A stretch of 64,000 nucleotides of DNA from Rhizoclosmatium globosum (lineage: Eukaryota; Chytridiomycota; Chytridiomycetes; Chytridiales; Chytriomycetaceae). The stretch covers positions 124,001 to 188,000 of the forward strand of contig MCGO01000008.1 of the NCBI GenBank assembly GCA_002104985.1, given 5' to 3'. Each line of letters begins with the position of its first letter. Position 1 is the first letter of the stretch. The position numbers and the translations under genes are program-made. Shown one piece after another: positions 32,867 to 42,220 of the stretch. The notes under the pieces are model-generated. The model did no database searches. It was not told the DNA's origin and was given only the letters and a program-made list of their open reading frames with translations.

Positions 32867-34413
32867 TTATTGGATTTTGTTTCCCCATTTGTCACGCTTG
32901 ACCTTGTTTTTCTTGGGTTTTTGAGTCTCCTCCTCTTTTTCCTCACCAACTTCTTTCCTTGGTTTTTTGGCCGGTTTCGCCTCTTCAGCCTCTTCTTCCT
33001 CTACTTCCTTCCGCTTCTTCTTTTTCTTATCCTTTTTGGAAGACTCGTCATCAGATTCCTTCTTAGTTTTGCTGGCCTTTGTTGGAACCACTTCCTCGTC
33101 CTCCTCAACGCGCTTGCTCTTCTTTTTCTTCTTTGGCTTTTCTTCTTCTTCTTGATCCACATCTTCTACCGCCTTCTTGCTCTTCTTCTTCTTCTCCTTC
33201 TTTCCAACATCAGCACTTTCCTCCTCATCGTCTGCCTTCTTACTCTTTTTCTTCTTTTCTTTCTTAGCTTCTTGGACTACTTCCTCCTCTTGAACAGCTG
33301 GCTCCACAGTAGCCTTGACGAAAGAACTCATCCCAATTCCAGCCAATCGACCAAATCCAAGCCCAGTAGGAGTAGAGAAAGCTGGTCGCGCGCTACTTGA
33401 GCTACTGCTACCCAACCCAAGCCCACCAAAACTCGGCCGTTCATCTTCCTCGTCATCATTCTCTTCCTGTCGCGTAGAACCCAGTAAAGAACGCCCCGAA
33501 TTCAACAAAGCGGATGGCATCTTGCTGCAAAGTAGTTGCTCAAGTCGACTGTGGCGGTACGAGTATTAACACTGGCCGATTCCTTGAGTTTCTCAAGTTG
33601 CGCCGCAGATTCTGAGAGAGGTTCGTTGGAAGTGGGCGAGGCGGGGAGTTCTTCGATTGTGGAGGAGGAGCTAGATGGCTTCACGCCGAGGATTTTGTTG
33701 AGTTCGTCAGTGGAATAGCCGGCTACGTTCTTGTTCATGTGGAATTTTCGACGGTGACTTTGTAGTTTGAAAAGTATATCAGCATTCATATCCATATGAG
33801 ATATACAAGGTAAAACTTACGCCATTCTCATTGTTGTTTTGCTTCTAGAGTGACCAGCATCGACCGTTGTGGTAGTAGTAGTTGTTTCCTCATCCACTTC
33901 TTCCTCAGACTCTGATCCTTTGCTGCTCTTCTTGCTCTTCTTTTTCTTTTTGATCACGGTTGTAGTTTCCTCAATGGTAGTAGTTTCGCCTTCAGCTTCA
34001 ACAGTTTGATTCAAGTTTTCTAGTAAGGACGAGAAGGCAAATGTGTTGTCCATCCAATTATCACTGGACTTTTTATCCGCTCCAATTCCTGAAAACAAGG
34101 TCTTGAGTTAGATGGGGAGGCAAGATATGCAGGGTTGTGCATCCTTACCAAGGTTGTTGGACTTGAGGGAAACCTTGACGTGCTCGGCCATTCCATCTTC
34201 ATTCTTTCCGAGTCCTTTTCCGGACCATCCCATGGCTTGCATCATTTTGTATCCGATTTTAGACTTGTCTGATGAATCGAGGTGGAGTTAGTGCATGAAC
34301 CACCCAACAATCCTATCTTGTGATAAAACTTGATCTAACTAACCGTCCGCCCATTGTCGGTTCTGGGGATCAACGCTAATGCGTTGCTTCTCTCTACGGC
34401 CAGCCAATCCCAT
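32867..34413 (-). CDS. PINX1/Gno1-like G-patch protein
   Basis: It starts MGLAGRREKQRISVDPQNRQ WADG, the family's N-terminus, followed by the G-patch DKSKIGYKMMQAMGWSGKGL GKNEDGM, then LKSNNLGIGADKKSSDNWMD. Further on are HRRKFHMNKNVAGYSTDELN and DLSNYF, matching the PINX1/Gno1 order (…F…SKTDLD…DYF). The C-terminal half is a long Lys/Glu-rich, Ser-rich nucleolar tail ending RDKWGNKIQ. Gno1 activates the Prp43 helicase during rRNA/snoRNA processing; PINX1 also binds telomerase in animals. Four introns at about 34345-34280, 34150-34092, 33830-33795 and a break near 33520 (NYFAAKM, where the frame changes). Low-complexity tail produces long spurious Leu/Phe-rich frames on the plus strand. Confidence 0.82.
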
Positions 34414-34563
34414 ATTTGGAACTTTGTTTTTTGATGGAGGCGTTCCAAAAAGAAAAAACAAAAAAGACAGACAAATATAACAAAATAATAACGTATTTAT
34501 TCCGAAAGAAGAAATTATGGAACGAATTAACGTCATCGTGAATGTGCGACGGTTGTACGTGAT

Positions 34564-35201
34564 TTAGTTGTACTGAAAGGAAGAACATGTTAGTACGTTT
34601 GTTTATAGCCATAGAGGGAGATTGTGTTCTAAGGGTGTGGAATATATCCGGGAATGCATCCTCTTCAAGTAGACTCCCAACATATTCATCCATCACTTCA
34701 TCACTAGTCCATGAGGATGGTTCTCACCTTTGCAATGGTCTCCTTCAACTTGGCAGGATTTGCTCCAACAATCTCGTCTACTTTCTTTCCAGCCTGGTAG
34801 AATTGGAATGTTGGCATAGCTCGGATCCCAGCACCTTCAGCAGCTTCAGGGACTTCGTCAACGTCGACCTATTTTTTGAGACAAGAACGAGTCAGATTAT
34901 TCATTCTCGACGGGATATGTGGGTGAAAAGAAAGCTGGATAGTTTACCTTCACGAAGACAACGTTCGTGAATTCGTTTGACAACTCGGCGAAGACAGGGG
35001 AGATAACCTTGCATGGACCGCACCTGTATTATGGAAGAAAGGGGAAGGAGAGAAGAAAGGTTGTGTGAGTGCTGGTGTAATTGAAAATGCCAGGGGTTGC
35101 TAGCCAAGTCCTTACCATGTAGCGAACCAGTCAACAACGACAACCTTGTCGCCGTTAATAAGCTTGGTGTACTCTTCGAATGACTTGACTTCAACAACCA
35201 T
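34564..35201 (-). CDS. thioredoxin (cytosolic)
   Basis: A classic 105-residue thioredoxin: MVVEVKSFEEYTKLINGDKV, VVVDWFATW, then CGPCKVISPVFAELSNEFTN, FVKVDVDEVPEAAE, MPTFQFYQAGKKVDEIVGAN, PAKLKETIAK. The WCGPC redox centre is split by an intron after TG of the Trp codon (acceptor about 35027, donor about 35115). The last intron (about 34727-34576) places the final two residues and stop (YN, TAA at 34564) in a tiny exon; without that splice the protein would end KVRTILMD. Reduces protein disulfides with thioredoxin reductase. It lies in a minus-strand run with an aspartic protease and a second thioredoxin. Confidence 0.88.
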
Positions 35202-35438
35202 TTTGTTTTGTTTGGATTTGCTGTTTGCTTTTGGAGGAAGAGAGGTTTGGAAACGAAGTTTTTATGGGCGAAACCAAAATTCGAAATCACAACAACCCCA
35301 TTCGAAATTATTTGTGGTGTCATCTGGAATACTCGAGAAGGCGTCTACTTCTATTTGAAATCAAAAGTCTACAATCAACAGTTTTATTTGGGTGTCTAAT
35401 TATCACAGAGATGTAATTTAGAAAAAGAACAAAAAACA

Positions 35439-36895
35439 TCAACAAAATCGAAACAGCCAGCTGTGACGATTTGCTACGTTGCTGGGTGTAGGGATAGTTC
35501 CAAAGCCAGAACCACCACCTTGAGCCAATATCGAATCTGTGAGAGGCAATCCGTGACCTGAAACAGTCCCATTCGACGCCAAAGCAAAGCCAACTTGTTT
35601 ATGCTTGACATCGTAGACCGAGTAATACTTGTAAAGGAAAATATCGCCAATGATCCATTTGTCCATACCAGCCAAGGTTCCAATTCCTATATATACGAAT
35701 ATATCTGTCAGTTTTGATACAAGTTAATCGAAAAAGGTTACCCATTGAGCAGGTCTTGCCATCAGAACCAACATAATCAGTGACAGTAAGGGTAAAAGGG
35801 TTTCCTCCAAGAACAAACGTAATGTCTGGAAACGTTTCAGCAAGCTTGCAATCCACGCTATAATAACCCTGAGCATTATACTTGAATTTGTCCATGTTGG
35901 AACCAGCAAGCATCTGGATGATGCTAGACAGACTGTTTGAGTCAACGACAATGAGAGTGATCCAGATCAATAATAGCAGTCATTCCTGCCGGTGGAGTAA
36001 GAATTCCGACACCTTTAACACCAACAGGACCCAGCGAAACACCCCAAAAGTAGTCTGGAACGGACACAACCCCTTAGCGTCTTTCAACGGAGAACTAATC
36101 ACTGGAATGAAAGTGAAATTGCCATCGTATAGAGTCGGGTCTGCACCACCAAAGACCATTCTTCCTCCATGTTTGTCGACACTGTCGTCCGAATCAAAGG
36201 AGCTGGATTGATTGAGCCAAATTGAGAAGATGCCGCTCGGAAGTTGGTTTTTCGCGGTCATCAACTGCACGATAGAGTGATCTGCGCTCACATTGCCACC
36301 CAAGAAAGCCAACCCAAGAATACCATCGCCAAACCCTGTATTCTGTCTCTTCATTGGTTCGTCCTCATAGTCAACGAGGTAGAAAGAGACATTTGGCAAC
36401 GTAACTGGACCCCAAGTCAGGTTATCCCTGGCAGGAGCACCCTTGACAGAGCCCAATCCATACGCCAGCGTCCCCTGCTGCGCCGAACCATTCAAATAAC
36501 TGAAAGTAGCTGAAGCGGAGGTATTGAACAACGAGCTCGTATTTGAGCAGCTGGCCATGCATTTTACACCAGGAACCCAAAGCCAGTCTGAGCCAGTGTC
36601 CACGAGCACGTTGAATGTCTGTGGCGGAGTTCCAAGAGAGATTGCGGTAAAGAAAGCGCCACCGCCAAAGTTTGCGAGGTTCAAACTGGCGCCGTCTCGT
36701 TTGGCGGGCGCTGTGATTGCGATGGCCGGCGCACTTGGTGAAGCGGCAGTGATCTGAGTCAGCAGCTTAGTTGGTTGGCTGCAACTATCCCACTTCTTAC
36801 ATCACATTGCTCAGGGCTCCATCACCAGTAGTGGCGGCTACTTGGCCCAAGGTGGTGATGGTTGCTGTAAGGGCTGCAACCAACACTGAAATCAT
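35439..36895 (-). CDS. secreted pepsin-like aspartic protease (family A1)
   Basis: A signal peptide (MISVLVAALTATITTLGQVA) and short propeptide (ending APAKRDG, a KR site) precede FFTAISLGTPPQTFNVLVDT GSDWLWVPG, holding the first catalytic Asp (DTGSDW). A Cys pair (CMASC), Tyr-flap-like region (SAQQGTLAYGLGSVKG) and GFGDGILGLAFLGG follow. The second catalytic motif is disrupted: near 35960 the frame breaks twice within about 12 bp, right at AIID..SG; adding the bases back would give a normal DSG-type site, but as sequenced the second active site is not encoded. The rest (FKYNAQGYYSVDCKLAET, ITFVLGG, MDKWIIGDIFLYKYYSVYDV) is a normal C-lobe. A Gly/Ser-rich tail ends at 35439. Either an inactive allele or, more likely, assembly indels. 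Confidence 0.8.
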
Positions 36896-36936
36896 TCCAA
36901 GTTCAAATTAATGTTCAATTTAATTAATATCTCCAT

Positions 36937-38090
36937 TCAATCCACACGTCTCCTCTTGCTTCCAGAATCAAAAGCTTCCTCCAATGCACTCAATCGTGCC
37001 TTCAAATCCTTCACTTCCTTCTCCAACAAAACGATTCTTGCTTTGTCCGAGACTTCTCCAGTTTTACTGTCATCTTTCTCATCAACCCACTCATCATCAT
37101 CCTCCGCGGTAGCAGCCTTTCTCTTTCCATCCGCTTTCACCGTCTCCCCATCTCCATTCACAGCCTTACTGTTGTGTTTCTCGACGAGTGCCTTGAGGGC
37201 AGAAGGGACGGCGCCAACCATTTCATCAATCTTCTCGTTCGATCTGTAAACGTGGAATGTTGGCATGGACGAGATTTCTGCCTCTTCAGCGGCTTCAGGG
37301 ATAATATCAACGTCAACCTGATTAAGAATATTGAAGGTGATTAGAATTCAAAAAATTATAGGCTGGTATAGTTTTGAAGTAGGACTTCTCTTGATGTCAT
37401 ATTTTACCAGCTCCTACATCAACGTAACTCCCTGGTAATTTTGATTCCAGTTCAACGTTAGGAATTCTTCTTTTCGCTTAATAACTTTCACTCATGGTAA
37501 CACACAGGTTCTTTACAGAATACACTATATAATATCCTGCTCCTCCAGTATCAACCGTGTCTCCCAGCGATTCCCATGCAAAACAAACGCAAAAGGTAGC
37601 ATGGTCGAATTGGAATAATTTCGCCTTCCATATCAAATGGGAATTTCGAATACGCGTTGGGCTTGAATTGCGTCATCTTCTTCGTTGATCTCTTTGAGTC
37701 CCATTCATTCCCTCACGATCCTTTCGCCTGCTAGTTGTAAAACGGATTGGATACTACCTTGACAAAGAGCAAGTTTGTATAGTCCTTCTCCATCTTGGCA
37801 AAGACGGGGGAGATAGCTTTGCAAGGACCACACCTAGAAGTAACATCAACAAGGAGCGTCATTGTACCCCAAATACGAACCAAGTGGCAAACCAGTCTTT
37901 GACAAAGAACGGAGGGAAAGAACACGGGTGAGTAAAGAAGACTTGGATGATTAAGATGACTCACCAACTGGATCAAAGCGATTAGATGGTTGAATTGCAT
38001 CACAATAGAAGAGGAGTACATACCAACGACCGTCTTTCCACTGTTGATGAGTGCCTTGTATTCGTCAAAGTCCTTCACTTCCTTGACCAT
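36937..38090 (-). CDS. thioredoxin with a C-terminal coiled-coil and basic (nuclear-type) tail
   Basis: The thioredoxin fold starts MVKEVKDFDEYKALINSGKT, VVDWFATW, CGPCKAISPVFAKMEKDYTN, LLFVK, VDVDIIPEAAEEAEISSMPT, FHVYRSNEKIDEMVG. Where normal thioredoxins stop, this one continues for about 75 residues: GKRKAATAEDDDEWVDEKDD, a coiled-coil (KARIVLLEKEVKDLKARLSA) and a terminal SKRRRVD, which looks like a nuclear localisation signal. The WCGPC intron is at the same position and phase as in the neighbouring thioredoxin, so they are duplicates. A 439-nt intron (37319-37757) is among the largest in the window. The tail suggests dimerisation and nuclear targeting, e.g. redox control of chromatin or transcription factors; inference only. 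Confidence 0.82.
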
Positions 38091-38135
38091 TTTTGAATGT
38101 ATTTCTTTCTTTCTCCCTATTTGTTATCAGTTGAA

Positions 38136-38659
38136 ATGCAAGTGATTCAGCAGACACGCAACCTCGTTGGAGCCTACGCCCTATCCCTTCTCTTCAGCGT
38201 TCTTCGGCGACTTGTTCCAATAATTCTAGTGTGTGCAGCGGCGGCCCTCGCAGCGGCGGCGGTGCCACTTGCGCTGTCGCTGTCGCCGGCGCTTCTGTTT
38301 GTTGCGTCGCCGCTGTTTGCAGTTGGCGGCGCCGCGGCTCTCCTCGTCGCCGCTCTCAGAAATAACTTTGGCGAAACCTGGCGCGCGCGGGTCGACCACA
38401 TGCTTGGCTTCTCGGCAGGAGTTCCTGGAACTTGGTAAAGAGCTGGATTCCGTCGTTTCTGCTTGGGAGTAGTAGCAATAGTAGTAAGCCTGATCCTGAG
38501 ACAGTGGATTTGGTTGCTGTGCGGACTGGGGCTGAGTCTTCAGCTGTATCATCAACTCGTAACAGCTTTGATACAGACTCTCTGTACAGTCTCGATGATA
38601 ATTCATATAAATCTGCATCTGCGAATCCTCAATACATCAAAGTAGTCTTAAGTCATTGA
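38136..38659 (+). CDS. small Ala/Leu-rich membrane protein, unrecognised
   Basis: MQVIQQTRNLVGAYALSLLF is followed by two hydrophobic stretches of Ala, Leu and Val (about 38190-38340), probably a membrane hairpin. The frame breaks near 38435; the other frame continues KSWIPSFLLGSSSNSSKPDP, then a Ser/Asp/Asn-rich soluble tail to 38659. Such a hairpin plus disordered tail is seen in reticulon-like or lipid-droplet proteins, but no family signature is present. Divergent from the second thioredoxin with 45 bp between starts. Confidence 0.4.
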
Positions 38660-38909
38660 ATCCAACAACAGATATCCCACTCTTGAATCTATGTACACAT
38701 CTTTACAATTCACATAAACCACCTATTCCTCTTCCTCCTTCTACTTCAGCTCCATCCTCTCGATCCACGCTTCCCTTATCTATCCCATACCCTCCTACCC
38801 TTCATCCTCCCACATCCGACACTCCATCTGTCCCTGTGAGACTGGGCCGTATCCACTCACCGTCAACAAACCAGTCCTCGAATGCAATCGAATTCAAAGT
38901 TTTGACTCT

Positions 38910-39448
38910 ATGGCGCCGACAAGTGAAGGACTTGCTCGTCGCAAAAGATTATACCCGCCTTCTCCCTCAGACCTTGTTGCATTTGTCGAATATCTCTGTC
39001 CTGTTAATAGTCCACACGCCATACGAATTGAAAAACTGTATACCAATCCCATTTATTCTAATCAGGTACTTTACTGTTTTTACAACATATATGTGTTGAG
39101 TTTGAGAACGAGCTACGCCGTAATTCTGCATTGTTTCTAAGATATGATGTATTTTGCTCCGGAGATAGTAATGAAGTGGATGGATTTAATGGACCCATTC
39201 CGAAGGCAACATGACTATGCTTCCGAATCTAGAAACTTCATACTATTCTAACACGTCCTATCTTCTAGTCATTTTCTGCAAGAGTTGTCTCAGAACTCCA
39301 ACGAATCAAAGGCGTTCAGAGTGTTGGCGTCTGGTGTCTCAAGTCTGCACAGCAGTTTTATGAAGCTCTCGGATTTAGGAAAGCAAAAGAAGGGAAAGAA
39401 GGGCCTTGGATGGTTTGGGAAAACATGAATCCGAATGATTTAGAATAG
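38910..39448 (+). CDS. putative GNAT-like N-acetyltransferase, fragmentary
   Basis: Exon 1 begins MAPTSEGLARRKRLYPPSPS and continues to KLYTNPIYSNQ; a GT-AG intron (about 39066-39139) joins YDVFCSGDSNEVDGFNGPIP. The last exon reads SFSARVVSELQRIKGVQSVG, VWCLKSAQQFYEALGFRKAK, GPWMVWENM. The SAxxFYxxLGF motif near the C-terminus is characteristic of the GNAT fold (acetyl-CoA dependent acetyltransferases). The last junction would need a GC-AG intron (39212-39268, branch-like CTAAC present) or hides an indel. The acetyl-CoA binding motif (Q/RxxGxG/A) is not evident. A Pro/Ser-rich open frame (38656-38900) upstream may be 5' leader. Substrate unknown. Confidence 0.4.
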
Positions 39449-39569
39449 TGGGGGCGGAAAATTGTGTATAAATGCGATGTATATATAACCGATCTATTTA
39501 TTATTAAGAGACCCAAGGTAATTTTACAAACTTAGTTAATTGATGAGAGAAAGATATAACTTGGAAAAA

Positions 39570-41172
39570 TTAAGGTTTGAAGACAAAGTCAAGTCTGTCG
39601 CTGCCTTTGTGCGTAGTGGTAGCATTATAGTCGGCCTTTTCATCCTCAGATTTTGCATTCCAAATTGCCGCACGCTGCTTGTTGAGACGAACATACAAGA
39701 AACGTTGGTTAATCCAAAGTCCAATAGTGACCAACAAAAAGCCAGAATAATGAAGTTTCCAACGTGGAAACGTGGTGCATCGCTTGCTTGGTAGAACTGG
39801 GCAGCATATACTCCATAAATGTTTGCAAATCCAATAATGAGACCAGAAGCGACAGTACGCTTTCCAATTGGTGCAGTGTTCTCTGTCATCCAGGCAATGT
39901 TAAGTGGGTGGACGGAAGGAGCTCCAGAAATAAGGAATGTGACAAAGTAGAGAACTCCCATTGGTGAGTTGTCTGGTAAGAACTCGAGAAGAGCGAATCC
40001 AATCAAAACCCAGCAGTTAGCAAATACTCCGTACCAACCACGAATACCAGTCTTGTCGGAGTGACGAGCAAGTGCAATCATGGTGATACATCCGAAAATG
40101 GCATTTGGAGCAGTCAAGGCATTGGAGACATACACGTTGAAACCGAATGAATTGATGATGATTGGGAGGTATTTTCCGTATGAAGTGTTGTAAGACAGAC
40201 CGATAAGAGTAATGATCAAGTGACCCCACACTTTGTAGTCAGTCAAAGTCTCCCAGACATCCTTCCATCCAACCTTGATATTGTACTGCAACTTCAGCAA
40301 ATCATCACGAACGACACGGGTAACTCCAATGTGAGACTGGCGCTCATTCAACCAACCACCAAAGTTGAGGAATCCTTCTTTGGTGTGGAATGGTGAACTT
40401 GGAAGTGCTCCCCAGAACAAGAAAGCAGACACAATTGTGATGACACCGTCGACAATGAACAACCAACGCCATCCGTTAAGGCCGGCAATACCCTCCATCT
40501 GTAGCAAACCAGAAGCCATAAGTCCAGAAACAGCAGACGCAAGAGACTGAACACCCCAGAACCAAGAAAGACGTGTAGCAAGCTCGTTCTTTCTGTACCA
40601 AGAACCAAGATAGACAAGTGTGGCTGGAATAACACCTCCCTCAGTAATTGCAATCAACGCACGAATAACATAATATTCCGCCTCATTCCTCACAAACGCG
40701 TGACCAAGCGTGACAAGACCCCAAGAAAGAACCATAGCAGGGATTACACGGTGTGGTCCGTATCGCTTCGCAAGAATAGAGCCAAAGAAGGCGGCGATTG
40801 CAAAGAGAACCGAGTAGAGAGAAGTTCCGTTGTTGTAAGTGCTGTATCCGAACCCGAGGTGTTTTGGGAGACCGCCAGAGACGGCGTTGGAAATGTTTGT
40901 ACGGTCCATGTTGAGAATGAACGTGGAAAAAAGGATCCATGGCATAAAGCGAATCTGGAGGTGAGGTAATTTTAGATGAGACAGCCGAATACATTTACAT
41001 TTCATCTGAAGAAATTTCAAGTGCTTACATCAATGAGGCGGCGAACTCTTGCTTCTTCTTCTTCAGTGTATTCCAAGGTTGGGTCATATCCTTCAACACG
41101 AGTTGGGTCAAAGGCGTCCTCAGGGTGAACGGCTACTTCTTCCTTTTCGTTGGAGAGGATAACTTTGGACAT
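39570..41172 (-). CDS. MFS anion permease, Dal5/Soa1 subfamily (probable sulfonate transporter)
   Basis: About 500 residues, 12 predicted helices, N-terminus MSKVILSNEKEEVAVHPEDA with an acidic cytosolic leader ending EEEEARVRRLID. One intron (about 41027-40957) precedes IRFMPWILFSTFILNMDRTN. Signature segments of the allantoate permease family are present: LDRTN-like NMDRTNISNA, WGLVTLGHAF, EGGVIPATLVYLGSWYRKNE, GLNGWRWLFIVDG, PLNIAWMTENTAPIGKRTVA. A frame break near 39725 shifts the last segment; the correct frame ends DFVFKP at 39570. Members of this subfamily carry organic anions (allantoate, vitamins, sulfonates). Divergent pairing with a TauD/Jlp1-like dioxygenase and shared CACGTG sites argue for sulfonate or sulfate-ester uptake, as for yeast Soa1. 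Confidence 0.82.
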
Positions 41173-41256
41173 TTCTTGTTTTTTTAGGGTAACTTGAATT
41201 GATGCTTGATGACTTGACGGAATTCGCTGCCTTAAATACCAAAGGATTCGCCAATT

Positions 41257-41264
41257 GCACGTGC
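41257..41264. promoter_or_regulatory. CACGTG palindrome (GCACGTGC), site 1
   Basis: TTGCACGTGCG context, 85 bp before the permease ATG. The same 10-mer TTGCACGTGC recurs at sites 2 and 3. Confidence 0.6.
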
Positions 41265-41516
41265 GTAGAGGGCAAGGATATTGCGTCAGGATTATGAGGG
41301 CTTGTCATGACCCAATTTTTTGAAAATTGGTTGTTGAAATTCGCACGGGAAATTGCATCATTCAAAATTTTCTGGCGGCAAGCAGAGGCACCTGTAGACA
41401 AGGGGCTTGAGAGTCTCTGTACTGTCAATTCGTGAGGACTTTACCGATGTTGGCCTGTGACAGGTTCGTTCAGTTTCTGATTATTTGGACAAACAAACAC
41501 TTCAGCGAAGCTCTTT

Positions 41517-41524
41517 GCACGTGC
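41517..41524. promoter_or_regulatory. CACGTG palindrome (GCACGTGC), site 2
   Basis: TTGCACGTGCG context, 37 bp from site 3. Candidate bHLH (Cbf1-like) site. Confidence 0.6.
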
Positions 41525-41560
41525 GATAGCGTCGCTATGTTAACAAGCAAGATAACTATT

Positions 41561-41568
41561 GCACGTGC
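41561..41568. promoter_or_regulatory. CACGTG palindrome (GCACGTGC), site 3
   Basis: TTGCACGTGCA context, about 650 bp before the dioxygenase ATG. Forms a close pair with site 2. Confidence 0.6.
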
Positions 41569-42220
41569 AAAAGTCGAAAATGGCGCAATTAGTAATCACA
41601 AACTTATTATACTGTCTCTCAATAATAAAGGAAAGAAATTAAAACGATCTATGTATACAAAATTCCCTGACTCGTACAATAAGAATGAAGGAACCCGTTT
41701 ATGTTTTTGATAATGATGCAATACCTACTGAATGGTTCAAATCAGGACGACAGTGTCAACACTAGATCTCATATCGAAAGATAAGATGGGGGAAGCGACA
41801 GGGCATCGCTGAAAATGTGGTTGTAACAGAAAGTCGATTGGAAGATCATTGCAACCACCAGAGCAATTACACCTGTACACAATTGCAGGTTTAGCGTTTT
41901 AAGAGCAAGAACTTACGCAAAGGTGTCGAAATGTTATGAATGAGAGCCCAACAGTCTGTGTGGGACATCAACGATGAAGAATCCTTGGAAACAGTTTTTT
42001 GATGCATTTTTTCCCCGTGCCGATTGCAGCATTCGGCAAGTAACGCAATTGCTTGGCAAGATCTTGGTCACAGCTTTTTGTTTTGAATATTTGTTTGCCA
42101 CTTGTAACAGTGTTGTTGTCCATGAGCCGTGCCGATTGTGCCATTTGAGCGCTTCACCTTAAAAGCCACAACGACTTGCACACGAGTAGACATCACAAAA
42201 CATCCAACGAAACTCCTAAA

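Larger units (their letters stand above)
41173..42220. promoter_or_regulatory. shared divergent promoter of the permease/dioxygenase pair
   Basis: 1,048 bp between divergent starts with no credible ORF. It holds three TTGCACGTGC elements (listed separately), all in the permease-proximal half, and a GATA-type AGATAAG at 41779-41785. The CACGTG core is the binding site of bHLH factors; in yeast Cbf1-Met4 uses it to switch on sulfur-scavenging genes. Confidence 0.6.

Noticed and set aside
32825..33400. Plus-strand Leu/Phe-rich open frame resembling a membrane protein
   Set aside because: It is the reverse complement of the Lys/Glu-rich tail of the PINX1-like protein, which generates Leu/Phe codons antisense.
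41432..41710. 92-residue open frame in the divergent promoter
   Set aside because: No family signal or codon pattern, and it overlaps the CACGTG cluster; more likely non-coding.
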